A stretch of DNA of 64,000 bases, taken from NCBI GenBank assembly GCA_046296415.1, contig JBKBLN010000001.1, positions 124,001 through 188,000 on the forward strand, written 5' to 3'. This stretch comes from CAYNRA01 sp046296415. GTDB taxonomy: Bacteria; Bacteroidota; Bacteroidia; Cytophagales; Spirosomataceae. The notes beneath the pieces were generated by a model. The model was given only the letters and a program-made list of their open reading frames with translations. It was not told the origin of the DNA and ran no database searches. Numbering within the stretch: position 1 is the stretch's first letter; each line of letters opens with the position of its first letter. Both the position numbers and the translations under genes were made by a program. Shown in pieces: positions 8,604 to 16,021 of this stretch.

Positions 8604-8954
8604 TTAACCTATTGATTTTATTAATCCTTGAATCATTTTTTGTATCGTTTCAAGTTGTTTAGTCAACTTTTCCTGTTCATTTGAGTCGATATACTTTAGG
8701 TTAAACGCGATAATGATTTGCGTGTCTATCTCAGCACCACTTGAAAGTGCTATGTATAAAAACTGTTTGAATTCTAATTTACTTTTTCTAGATGCCCCCT
8801 CAGCAATATTCGATGGAATCGATATAGCTGCTCTTCTTAATTGAGTAGTTAAACCATACACCTCACTTTTGGGGAACTGATTGGTGAGTTCATAAACCAA
8901 TGTGACGAAGTCAATACTCCTCTTCCAAACATCTAGATCTTTATGCGTTTTCAT
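8604..8954 (-). CDS. Four-helix-bundle protein (23S rRNA intervening-sequence/Avd-like family)
   Basis: A 116-residue helical protein starting MKTHKDLDVWKRSIDFVTLVYE and containing the family's core segments LTTQLRRAAISIPSNIAEG and KQFLYIALSSGAEIDTQI. Members were first seen encoded in intervening sequences of 23S rRNA and include the accessory Avd protein of diversity-generating retroelements. Most chromosomal copies, like this one, have no known role. No 23S rRNA, reverse transcriptase or variable repeat is present here. It sits between two genes that normally adjoin (fnlB and fnlC) and has related heptamer repeats in opposite orientation on its two sides, which suggests that it arrived as a small mobile unit. 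Confidence 0.88.
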   Translation of the reverse strand: MKTHKDLDVWKRSIDFVTLVYELTNQFPKSEVYGLTTQLRRAAISIPSNIAEGASRKSKLEFKQFLYIALSSGAEIDTQIIIAFNLKYIDSNEQEKLTKQLETIQKMIQGLIKSIG

Positions 8955-8975
8955 TTATTCATTAACAGATTTACT

Positions 8976-9004
8976 AATCACCAATCACTAGCCTCCAATC
9001 ACGT
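8976..9004. repeat. Heptanucleotide-derived repeat, right flank of four-helix-bundle gene (inverted)
   Basis: Read on the minus strand the units are GTGATTG, GAGGCTA, GTGATTG, GTGATTA, again with a 7-nt period. The 13-mer at 8976-8988 is the exact reverse complement of 8524-8536 on the plus strand, so the two arrays form an inverted pair around the small gene. The fnlB stop codon (8990-8988) and last codons lie inside this repeat, so the C-terminal VIGG of FnlB is probably repeat-encoded. Confidence 0.7.
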
Positions 9005-10121
9005 CTACAAAATAAGTGTCAGGATTTTTAGGATCAAATGGTTCATTGATCCAAAATAAGGTATATAATTCTTCTTCACCGATATTGGTAATATTGTGGG
9101 TGTACCAAATGGGCATATCCACAAAGCTAGGTTCATCGCCCGTTAGGGTATAGCGGTATATTTGATCTTCATCCATTCGCCGCAGAGCAATTTCAGCTTT
9201 TCCTTTGATGACGGCAAATCGTTCAATTTTTCGGGTATGAAAATGGTTGCCGCGTGTAATACCGGGAAATGTGGTGGAGAACGAGACTTGTCCACCAATT
9301 CCCAATCGAACAATTTCCACAAAAGCTCCCCGGTTGTCGGCGTGAGGGGTTAATTTTTTTGGGAAAAAAGTGCTAAGGTCCAGGTATGAACGAAACGTAT
9401 TGAAAAGATTCACTTCAAAGGAGGTGGCAAGACTTGGAATTCCACCATTTTTCTGATAAACCTCTGCGAAGTATTGAAGCTTGGATAGGACGTCCGAGAC
9501 CTTGATTTCATACGTAGGTTCTATGGTGATTTTTCCTGATGGCGTGTCACTTGTAGCCAGTTGAATCATTTGTTCCACCAATTCTTGAACGTAGATCAGT
9601 GAAACAGATTTATCAACCTGAACTTCGGGTGATTGATCATTCGCTACTAAGTGGCAAAAGGTCGCTATAAAGGAATTATAGAAAGGCTTGCCAAAAGGAC
9701 CAAAAACGTTCGGAATGATGAGTCCGTGTACGGTAGCTTGGTTTTTCAAACCCCAGGCTTCTAATTTCTCACGCCCTATTTTTTTTGAGTTTCCATACAA
9801 GTTGTTGTCCAGCTCTTGGCTAGACGATGAGAATAGGATGTGGGGTTTGTGGGAGGTGGTTTCAAGTGCCGACACCAGGGAGTCAACTAAGGACACATTG
9901 TGTTGAAACAGGGTCTCTTGGCTTTCATGGCGGTTCATGGCCGCCAGGTGATAGATGACATCACACTGACCAACCCAATTGGCTAATTGTGCTGGGTTTT
10001 CAAAAAAGCTTTTTTGAAACGAGATCACCTGGAATTTCTCTGGAGTGAGTTGAAGAGTTCGTTTCAAATGTTGGCCTATAAAACCATTTTCTCCAGTAAT
10101 GCCGATTTTAAGTAAAGACAT
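8988..10121 (-). CDS. fnlB: Capsular polysaccharide reductase FnlB/CapF/WbjC
   Basis: A bifunctional enzyme of about 377 residues. The N-terminal SDR domain begins KIGITGENGFIGQHL with the nucleotide-binding glycines. The C-terminal cupin carries RGNHFHTRKIERF, whose His and Glu residues bind zinc in CapF. In CapF the cupin epimerises C3 of the 4-keto intermediate and the SDR domain reduces it with NADPH, giving UDP-N-acetyl-L-talosamine, the substrate of FnlC. The start at 10121 is preferred because it puts GITGENGFIG at the normal place and lies 10 nt after the stop of the cupin gene. The longer frame to 10172 overlaps that gene. The extreme C-terminus is altered by repeat DNA. Confidence 0.88.
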   Translation of the reverse strand: MSLLKIGITGENGFIGQHLKRTLQLTPEKFQVISFQKSFFENPAQLANWVGQCDVIYHLAAMNRHESQETLFQHNVSLVDSLVSALETTSHKPHILFSSSSQELDNNLYGNSKKIGREKLEAWGLKNQATVHGLIIPNVFGPFGKPFYNSFIATFCHLVANDQSPEVQVDKSVSLIYVQELVEQMIQLATSDTPSGKITIEPTYEIKVSDVLSKLQYFAEVYQKNGGIPSLATSFEVNLFNTFRSYLDLSTFFPKKLTPHADNRGAFVEIVRLGIGGQVSFSTTFPGITRGNHFHTRKIERFAVIKGKAEIALRRMDEDQIYRYTLTGDEPSFVDMPIWYTHNITNIGEEELYTLFWINEPFDPKNPDTYFVDVIGG

Positions 10122-10131
10122 AGCGTGGGTA

Positions 10132-10530
10132 TTAGATGATGGGGAAAAGATAGTCATCCTCGACTTCTCCAACGGCGTAATCGGAAAAACATTGAAGTTT
10201 TGAGGAAGGTAGGAGGGACTGAAAGGCCGTGGCGTAACCCGGAGGTACTACCAGACAATCATACGAGGATTCACTCATATCGTAAAAGGGTAGCGCATGG
10301 ATATCGTCCACGGGGAGTTCGGACAGAGGCGTTACCCAAACGCGAACCTGGCCAGCCACGCAAATGAACCAGCGGGATTCGATTTGATGTCCTCGCCAGC
10401 CTCGGATCAACTCGATACTTTTGTTTTGGATCAAGTAGGATCTTTTCACACGGGAAAAATCAACTTGATTATTATGTAAGAGCAGGCCACGATCATCCTC
10501 ATGTCGACCACCCGAATAAAGTGTAACCAT
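10132..10530 (-). CDS. WxcM-like/RmlC-like cupin protein
   Basis: A single-domain cupin of 132 residues if started at the ATG at 10530, which is 4 nt after the fnlA stop; a longer frame to 10569 would overlap fnlA. Motifs include IRGWRGHQIESRWFICVAGQ, with the metal or substrate histidine, and VPPGYATAFQSL, typical of sugar-nucleotide cupins near dTDP-4-dehydrorhamnose 3,5-epimerase and WxcM. The standard CapE-CapF-CapG route needs no extra cupin because CapF has its own. This one may help the 5-epimerisation or 3-epimerisation, or act on a side branch. It lies within the gene set between fnlA and fnlB with tight spacing. Confidence 0.65.
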   Translation of the reverse strand: MVTLYSGGRHEDDRGLLLHNNQVDFSRVKRSYLIQNKSIELIRGWRGHQIESRWFICVAGQVRVWVTPLSELPVDDIHALPFYDMSESSYDCLVVPPGYATAFQSLLPSSKLQCFSDYAVGEVEDDYLFPII

Positions 10531-10534
10531 GATA

Positions 10535-11566
10535 TCAGTACGGATAATCCAATTCGGGAGTTTGACCAAAAATCTCCCTCTGGATAAGGGGGAGTTTGCT
10601 AATCAACCTTTTCAGCCCCTCTACATCTTGTTGATCTGCATTGTGACTATGATAATCCTCGATGGTAGTCATTTCGCTTTCTCCTTCCGAAAAATATTTG
10701 GCATAATTGAGATCTCGGTTATCGGCGGGAATACGGTAAAACTCACCCATGTCCTCTGCTTTCAACATTTCTTCGCGCGTGCACAACGTTTCATAGAGCT
10801 TTTCACCATGTCTTGTCCCAATAATTTGAACTTCCGTTTCCTTACCAGCCAGTTCCATGACGGCTTTGGCAAGGTCCCCAATTTTGCCAGCAGGGGCTTT
10901 ATTGACGAATAAATCGCCTGGATTTCCGTGTTCGAAGGCGAACAATACGAGGTCAACGGCGTCTTCCAAAGACATGAAGAACCGAGACATATTTGGATCT
11001 GTGATGGTGATGGGCAATCCTTTCTGGATTTGGTTTAAAAAAAGAGGGATCACAGAACCTCTGGAGGCCATGACATTCCCGTAGCGGGTCAAGCAAACAG
11101 TCGTATCGGTCAAGTTTCGGGCTTCGGCTACGGCTACTTTTTCCATCATGGCTTTGGAAATACCCATGGCATTGATGGGGTAGGCGGCTTTGTCGGTACT
11201 AAGGCAAATTACCTTTTTTACTTTATTGGCTGCTGCAGACCGAATCAAGTTTTGTGTGCCGATGACATTGGTTTTGACGGCCTCCATGGGAAAAAACTCA
11301 CAGGAGGGTACTTGTTTGAGTGCGGCCGCGTGGAAAATATAATCGACACCCCGTGTGGCAGGCTCGATACTCGTGTATTCCCGAACGTCTCCGATGTAAT
11401 ATTTAATCTTATCAGAACGATATAGATTACGCATATCATCCTGTTTTTTTTCGTCACGGGAAAAAATACGAATTTCAGAGAAATGATCCGTTTTCAAAAA
11501 CCGATTGAGAACGGCGGTACCGAATGAGCCCGTGCCACCGGTGATGAGGAGAGTTTTATTTTTCAT
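10535..11566 (-). CDS. fnlA: UDP-GlcNAc 4,6-dehydratase/5-epimerase FnlA/CapE
   Basis: A 343-residue extended SDR of the FlaA1/CapE/WbjB group that starts UDP-L-FucNAc synthesis from UDP-GlcNAc. LLITGGTGSFGTAVLNRF is the NAD(P) loop, FSRDEKKQDDMR follows strand 2, and YIGDVREY is conserved. The active-site segment NAMGISKAMMEK has methionine in place of the classical tyrosine, with the lysine four residues on, as expected for this inverting dehydratase group. It begins 11 nt inside the end of the upstream glycosyltransferase gene, so it is part of the same transcript. Together with fnlB and fnlC it makes a complete UDP-N-acetyl-L-fucosamine pathway. Confidence 0.9.
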   Translation of the reverse strand: MKNKTLLITGGTGSFGTAVLNRFLKTDHFSEIRIFSRDEKKQDDMRNLYRSDKIKYYIGDVREYTSIEPATRGVDYIFHAAALKQVPSCEFFPMEAVKTNVIGTQNLIRSAAANKVKKVICLSTDKAAYPINAMGISKAMMEKVAVAEARNLTDTTVCLTRYGNVMASRGSVIPLFLNQIQKGLPITITDPNMSRFFMSLEDAVDLVLFAFEHGNPGDLFVNKAPAGKIGDLAKAVMELAGKETEVQIIGTRHGEKLYETLCTREEMLKAEDMGEFYRIPADNRDLNYAKYFSEGESEMTTIEDYHSHNADQQDVEGLKRLISKLPLIQREIFGQTPELDYPY

Positions 11567-12863
11567 ATTGTTTATTTGAGCTGTCGGACAAAATATTTCG
11601 TAGGTTTTGTCTCATATGTTGTGCATTAAAATGGATTTCATAGGCCTCGTCTGCATTCTTACAAAAGTATAGATACTTTTCTTTTGAAGAAATTACCTCA
11701 AGTAAAGAATGTTGCAAATCGATCTGATACTGGGGTGTGTTGATCACAATACCGGCATCATGATGTTGGATAACTTGAATGGAGGCAAGCTCCGAAGGGC
11801 CCACCGCCACAATGCATCGGCCACTGATACAATATTCCGGTATTTTAGTAGAAATGGATGACATCGTGATCTTCATGTCCTCGGCATGAAAGCTCTCGGC
11901 ATGAATTAAAAAATGGCTTGAATTGACTTTTTGAATGAATTCATCGCCCATAACAGGGTTGAGAACGCTTACAAAAGGAAAATCAAGATCTTGTTTCATT
12001 TGCTCGTCGAGAACACTTAGAGAGAAAATCTCAACTTGAATGGGGAGTTGATGAAGTTCAATTAAACGTTGAAGATACGTATTTAAAATTTTCAAAGAGG
12101 AACTTCGATGAGAATGCAACCAACCAAAATACCGAAAAACAATGGGTTGACCCTGGGTAGGTTCAAGGGGCTCGACAGGTGTTTGGGGTTTTTCAATGGC
12201 ATTGATCAACACATGAGCCGGCAAGTTAAAATAAGAGGAATATTCTTGTTTAAGTTTCGGACTTATCACGAACAATCCACTGGCTCGTTCAACGATTGGT
12301 TTGGCGTAGGAAACAAAATATTCATGCAAGGCTTTATATAACCAGTTGATCCCATTATTGTGAATGAAGTAGTCATCTGTAAAATAAATGTAGTAGGGCA
12401 ACTCATATTTTTTAGCGATAAACTGAAGCATCTTGTAGGTTAGAATCCCTCCACTTCCAGAAACAAACAGGACAGTAGGCTTAAAGTCTTGGATAACTTG
12501 ATGGAGTTTTGTAGCCTTAGACAAGGGGAAAAGAGAAAAAAGAAGCGTACGTCCCCATTTGATGACCTCTCCTCTTAAATGACTCTTATTGGTAGGTTTG
12601 GCCTCAAGACGAGAAACCTGTTGGTTATTTACCTTAGAACCGCAATTTGAAAAATCAAATCGTAGAAAACCACGAATGATATCAAAATCGTTGATTCGAA
12701 AGTAATTTGTAAATTTCTTAGAGGAAGGTAGGCCGTGATTTACATAGACGGTTAATACTTCAGCGTCAGCAAAGTTTTTGAAGATAGACTCATACGTTTT
12801 TCCATTGCTTCCCACCGAGGAAAAGGGTTCATGGCATAGAAATAATACACGTGGACTGGTCAT
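11556..12863 (-). CDS. Glycosyltransferase (GT4-like) of the polysaccharide locus
   Basis: About 435 residues with the start at 12863, whose ATG overlaps the TGA of the polymerase gene as ATGA. A longer frame to 12899 would lie inside that gene. The N-terminus RVLFLCHEPFSSVGSNGKTY is a typical GT-B nucleotide-fold start with a glycine-rich loop for the acceptor. The C-terminal half shows VFRYFGWLHSHRSSSLKIL and FLIHAESFHAEDMKI...IPEYCISGRCIVAVGP, equivalent to the donor-binding region of GT4 enzymes. The specific sugar is not deducible. It should add one residue of the repeat unit on undecaprenyl phosphate at the inner membrane. Confidence 0.72.
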   Translation of the reverse strand: MTSPRVLFLCHEPFSSVGSNGKTYESIFKNFADAEVLTVYVNHGLPSSKKFTNYFRINDFDIIRGFLRFDFSNCGSKVNNQQVSRLEAKPTNKSHLRGEVIKWGRTLLFSLFPLSKATKLHQVIQDFKPTVLFVSGSGGILTYKMLQFIAKKYELPYYIYFTDDYFIHNNGINWLYKALHEYFVSYAKPIVERASGLFVISPKLKQEYSSYFNLPAHVLINAIEKPQTPVEPLEPTQGQPIVFRYFGWLHSHRSSSLKILNTYLQRLIELHQLPIQVEIFSLSVLDEQMKQDLDFPFVSVLNPVMGDEFIQKVNSSHFLIHAESFHAEDMKITMSSISTKIPEYCISGRCIVAVGPSELASIQVIQHHDAGIVINTPQYQIDLQHSLLEVISSKEKYLYFCKNADEAYEIHFNAQHMRQNLRNILSDSSNKQYEK

Positions 12864-14122
12864 ACGGATACACTGATTTTTTTTCCAATTATCCACCAAG
12901 TGAAATAGATGAGGAATGGAATAATTGAAAATGAAAAAACTTGATTATTAGCAAAGAAATAAAATGCCATTTGGAAAAATAAAAAAAACAAACAAATCGT
13001 AGATACTCTTCTCGTGGCAAGGGAACTTTTCCAAGTATTATTGAAAAACATTCCGATAAAGAAAAATACTATTGGTACCCCCCAAAAGGAAATATCGCTC
13101 GCTAGCCAAGTATACATGGAGTGCCAAGATACAGTCGAGCTAATCCCATACTTTTTTTCAAGTATTCCAATATAAGTCAAGTCAAAAAAATCGTCTCCAA
13201 GAATTTTCTTTCCAATTGAAATTTGAATCCAAGAAGATCCTAATCCGTAAGAAAAAGTGGGAGGCTCTTTTAAGGCTAAACTTAGTTGATGGTATCCTTG
13301 GCTTAGGTAGGAGGTAATTTGGGTCAAACCAAATCGTGTTACTGCATCCAACTTACCATAAACGCCAGAGGTCTTGATCTCAAACTTTCCGAGGTTTTCA
13401 CTGAAGCGTTCCAAAAGCTCTAAGTTTTCCGAGGCACCAATCCTAGAGATCATGGAATTGACGAATACAAAAATGACGATTACCCCAAGAGACATTAATC
13501 TGAAAAGATAACCCAATTTGATCTTCTTATTCTCCAAGGTTATCAATCTAGATACGAGCCACAATAGAAACATATCTACAATGCCTTTATTAGTACCGAC
13601 AGCGATCCAGGAGGATATTTCCAAGGTATAAAAAAAGAGAATAAAGGCCTTTTTGAATATCGACTGGTGGTTGAAATTAAGTAAGAAATAAACCTGAAAA
13701 TACAAGGTCACAGGGGAGATAATCAAGCCTATGTAGTTCGAAATACCCGCAACTCCTTCTTCAATGGATCTCACCTTTTCGCGATAACCGTCTGCGGGAT
13801 TGAATAAACCCTCCGCGACCTTACTAAAAAAAAGATCAATTCTAAATGGGGTAACCATGGCTCTATTGGAAACGACATAGAGTTCAATTGCTAACGCTAT
13901 AAAAATGATAAAATGAGAAATAGTCTTTGACTCTATTACTTGGTTTTCGTCAGACTTGAATACAAAGAATCGACCACCTAAATAGAAAAATAATAGGTTG
14001 ATGAGTACATAGATACTTGTCATTTCAAGATTGTCTATTCCCCAATTTATTGGGCCATAAACAAACATAAAAATGGTTAATAAATTAAAGCCAAGGATGA
14101 TATATAATGGCCTATTCTTCAT
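12860..14122 (-). CDS. wzy: O-antigen/capsule repeat-unit polymerase, Wzy-like
   Basis: A 420-residue very hydrophobic protein with about ten to twelve predicted membrane segments and one large loop in the middle (about residues 220-330), the usual Wzy layout. Sequence conservation in this family is low, so the call rests on topology and on its position between the flippase gene and a glycosyltransferase gene. Wzy joins lipid-linked repeat units on the periplasmic side of the inner membrane. Its start overlaps the wzx end by 11 nt and its end overlaps the next start by 4 nt. Confidence 0.75.
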   Translation of the reverse strand: MKNRPLYIILGFNLLTIFMFVYGPINWGIDNLEMTSIYVLINLLFFYLGGRFFVFKSDENQVIESKTISHFIIFIALAIELYVVSNRAMVTPFRIDLFFSKVAEGLFNPADGYREKVRSIEEGVAGISNYIGLIISPVTLYFQVYFLLNFNHQSIFKKAFILFFYTLEISSWIAVGTNKGIVDMFLLWLVSRLITLENKKIKLGYLFRLMSLGVIVIFVFVNSMISRIGASENLELLERFSENLGKFEIKTSGVYGKLDAVTRFGLTQITSYLSQGYHQLSLALKEPPTFSYGLGSSWIQISIGKKILGDDFFDLTYIGILEKKYGISSTVSWHSMYTWLASDISFWGVPIVFFFIGMFFNNTWKSSLATRRVSTICLFFLFFQMAFYFFANNQVFSFSIIPFLIYFTWWIIGKKISVSV

Positions 14123-15365
14123 GTAAACTTAAGATCGTTTTTCTGGTTAAAATCAATGTCAAAAAAGCAATTATAAATTCCGTAACATAAAAAGCAATAC
14201 CCACCCCTTCTAACTTGAATTCGGTTAATAAAATAGTACTTAAGAGAAAAAATACAAATGAAGAAAAAAGAAGTATGTAAAGCTTTTGTCGTTCTTTATT
14301 AAATTTAAAAATGATTATATTAGGAATGGAATTTATCGAAATTAAAAATGGAATTCCAGAGAAAAATCGAATCATTTGAACTATGTAAAGATCATCCTTT
14401 TTAAGGAAAAATAAAGTAATTTTGTCAGCTTGAAGAAAAAGAAAAAGGCTCAAAATCAAGGTAGAGGCAGAAAGAAAAACACCTAACCTAATTAAATTTG
14501 ATAATCCTTTTTTAACATCTTCTTTGAGTAAATTTAAGCTGAAAGGAAATAATGCTTGAACCAACACTCCTTGCAGTGACCTTACCAAGGAGATGATCCG
14601 GTCAATAACACCAAATTGTCCGACAAGAGTAGAATTCCCAAAGAAAGCTACCAGTAATGGTGCGGAGTTTAAATAAAGACTGATCGTTGAGTTGGACACA
14701 AAAACATCCCAACCCTCTTTATATTTCTTCTGAATACGTTCAAATGTTATATCTGAAATTCTTACTTGTAAATGAAATTTTTTGTAAACAATTAGATACG
14801 AAATGAGTCCAAGAAGTAAGTTCGTAAAGCCCATTGAGAACAAATAAAGCTCATATTGATTTTCAATGACATATAAAAGTAAGAAGTAAACTAAAATCTT
14901 ACTAATCGAATTTACTAATAAGCCTAGTTTGTTGATGTTAATGCCTTGGTATAACCAATTAGGAACGCAAACTTGCCCTACAATAAAAACATAAGCCAAC
15001 AAGATAAAACGCCAACTAAGTTGAATGTCAATAAATAGTTTACTTACCAGTAGATAAATTGGAAAGAAAACTAAACTTAAAATGATCTTAGAAATACTTG
15101 TAATCAGTACTTCTATTTCTACTTGTTTGAGATCATGCTTTATTTCAACTAATTTTCTAACAGCTGTTACATTAAATCCATAGTCGGTAAATATGACACC
15201 AAATAAGCAAATAGCCTGAATGGCCACGATTTTTCCATAGTTTTCTAGGCCATAGTTTTTGATTAACAAAGGTACAAAAACAAGTATTGCTATGAAATTT
15301 ATCGCTTGAGTGGCGGAAATTAATAGGATTGAGAGTACATTTTTATAGTCAATGCTTTTATTCAT
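14112..15365 (-). CDS. wzx: Polysaccharide repeat-unit flippase, Wzx-like
   Basis: A 417-residue polytopic membrane protein of the MOP/PST type with about twelve hydrophobic segments. NYGLENYGKIVAIQAICLFGVIFTDYGF near residue 35-60 resembles the conserved PLGLGxYG...DYGF region of Wzx/RfbX proteins. It moves undecaprenyl-linked repeat units across the inner membrane. The coding sequence is notably AT-rich, as is common for flippase genes in exchangeable antigen loci. It lies 14 nt after the sugar-transferase gene and overlaps wzy. Confidence 0.85.
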   Translation of the reverse strand: MNKSIDYKNVLSILLISATQAINFIAILVFVPLLIKNYGLENYGKIVAIQAICLFGVIFTDYGFNVTAVRKLVEIKHDLKQVEIEVLITSISKIILSLVFFPIYLLVSKLFIDIQLSWRFILLAYVFIVGQVCVPNWLYQGININKLGLLVNSISKILVYFLLLYVIENQYELYLFSMGFTNLLLGLISYLIVYKKFHLQVRISDITFERIQKKYKEGWDVFVSNSTISLYLNSAPLLVAFFGNSTLVGQFGVIDRIISLVRSLQGVLVQALFPFSLNLLKEDVKKGLSNLIRLGVFLSASTLILSLFLFLQADKITLFFLKKDDLYIVQMIRFFSGIPFLISINSIPNIIIFKFNKERQKLYILLFSSFVFFLLSTILLTEFKLEGVGIAFYVTEFIIAFLTLILTRKTILSLHEE

Positions 15366-15379
15366 ATGGTGACCCCAAC

Positions 15380-16018
15380 TTAGTTTTTTCCGTTGAATGG
15401 CTCCATGGGCACATTCGAATTTTGGTTAACGCCTTCTTGTTTAATTACTTTTTTAATTGTTAGAATCAAGATCTTGATATCGAGAGTGAAACTGAGGTGA
15501 TCGACATAGTATAAATCTAAATCAAATTTTTCCTTCCAAGATATTTGGTTCCTCCCATTTACTTGTGCCCATCCCGAAATGCCCGGTTTTACAGAATGAC
15601 GTCTTTTCTGATCCGTTGAATATAACTCCAAATAATCTATAATTAATGGTCTCGGCCCTATAAAGCTCATTTCACCCTTCAAGATATTAATCAATTGGGG
15701 TAATTCATCGATAGATAGTTTTCGAATGATCCCTCCAATTTTTGAAACCCTATCTCCCTCCGTGACTATGGGTTTTTTGACCCGATCTAAGCTATACATC
15801 GTTTTAAGTTTGATGATTTCAAAGATCTTTTCATTAAGACCTGGTCGTTTTTGTTTGAAAAAAGGGATCTCGCCCAAATCTATCCAAAGGATTAGTGCCG
15901 AAATCAAAATAATTGGACTCACTAAGATGAGAAGAGTGAGGGCAAATAAAGAATCAAAAGAAGGTTTAATGAACTTGCAGTACATGAATTTGGCTTGATT
16001 ATACAGCGCTTTGAGCAA
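15380..16018 (-). CDS. Initiating sugar-phosphate transferase (PglC/WcaJ family)
   Basis: A 212-residue short-type bacterial sugar transferase. One hydrophobic segment at about 20-45 (SLFALTLLILVSPIILISAL) is followed by FKQKRPGLNEKIFEIIKLKTM, SIDELPQLINILKGEMSFIGPRPL and KPGISGWAQVNGRN, the core of the polyprenyl-phosphate phosphoglycosyl transferase family. It moves a sugar-1-phosphate from a UDP sugar to undecaprenyl phosphate and so starts repeat-unit assembly. Its length fits the monotopic PglC-like class rather than the large WbaP type. It lies 4 nt after the T9SS protein gene and directly before wzx. Confidence 0.88.
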   Translation of the reverse strand: MLKALYNQAKFMYCKFIKPSFDSLFALTLLILVSPIILISALILWIDLGEIPFFKQKRPGLNEKIFEIIKLKTMYSLDRVKKPIVTEGDRVSKIGGIIRKLSIDELPQLINILKGEMSFIGPRPLIIDYLELYSTDQKRRHSVKPGISGWAQVNGRNQISWKEKFDLDLYYVDHLSFTLDIKILILTIKKVIKQEGVNQNSNVPMEPFNGKN

Positions 16019-16021
16019 GGT

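Noticed and set aside
8604..8954. Diversity-generating retroelement suggested by the Avd-like protein
   Set aside because: No reverse transcriptase, template repeat or variable repeat is present in the neighbourhood.
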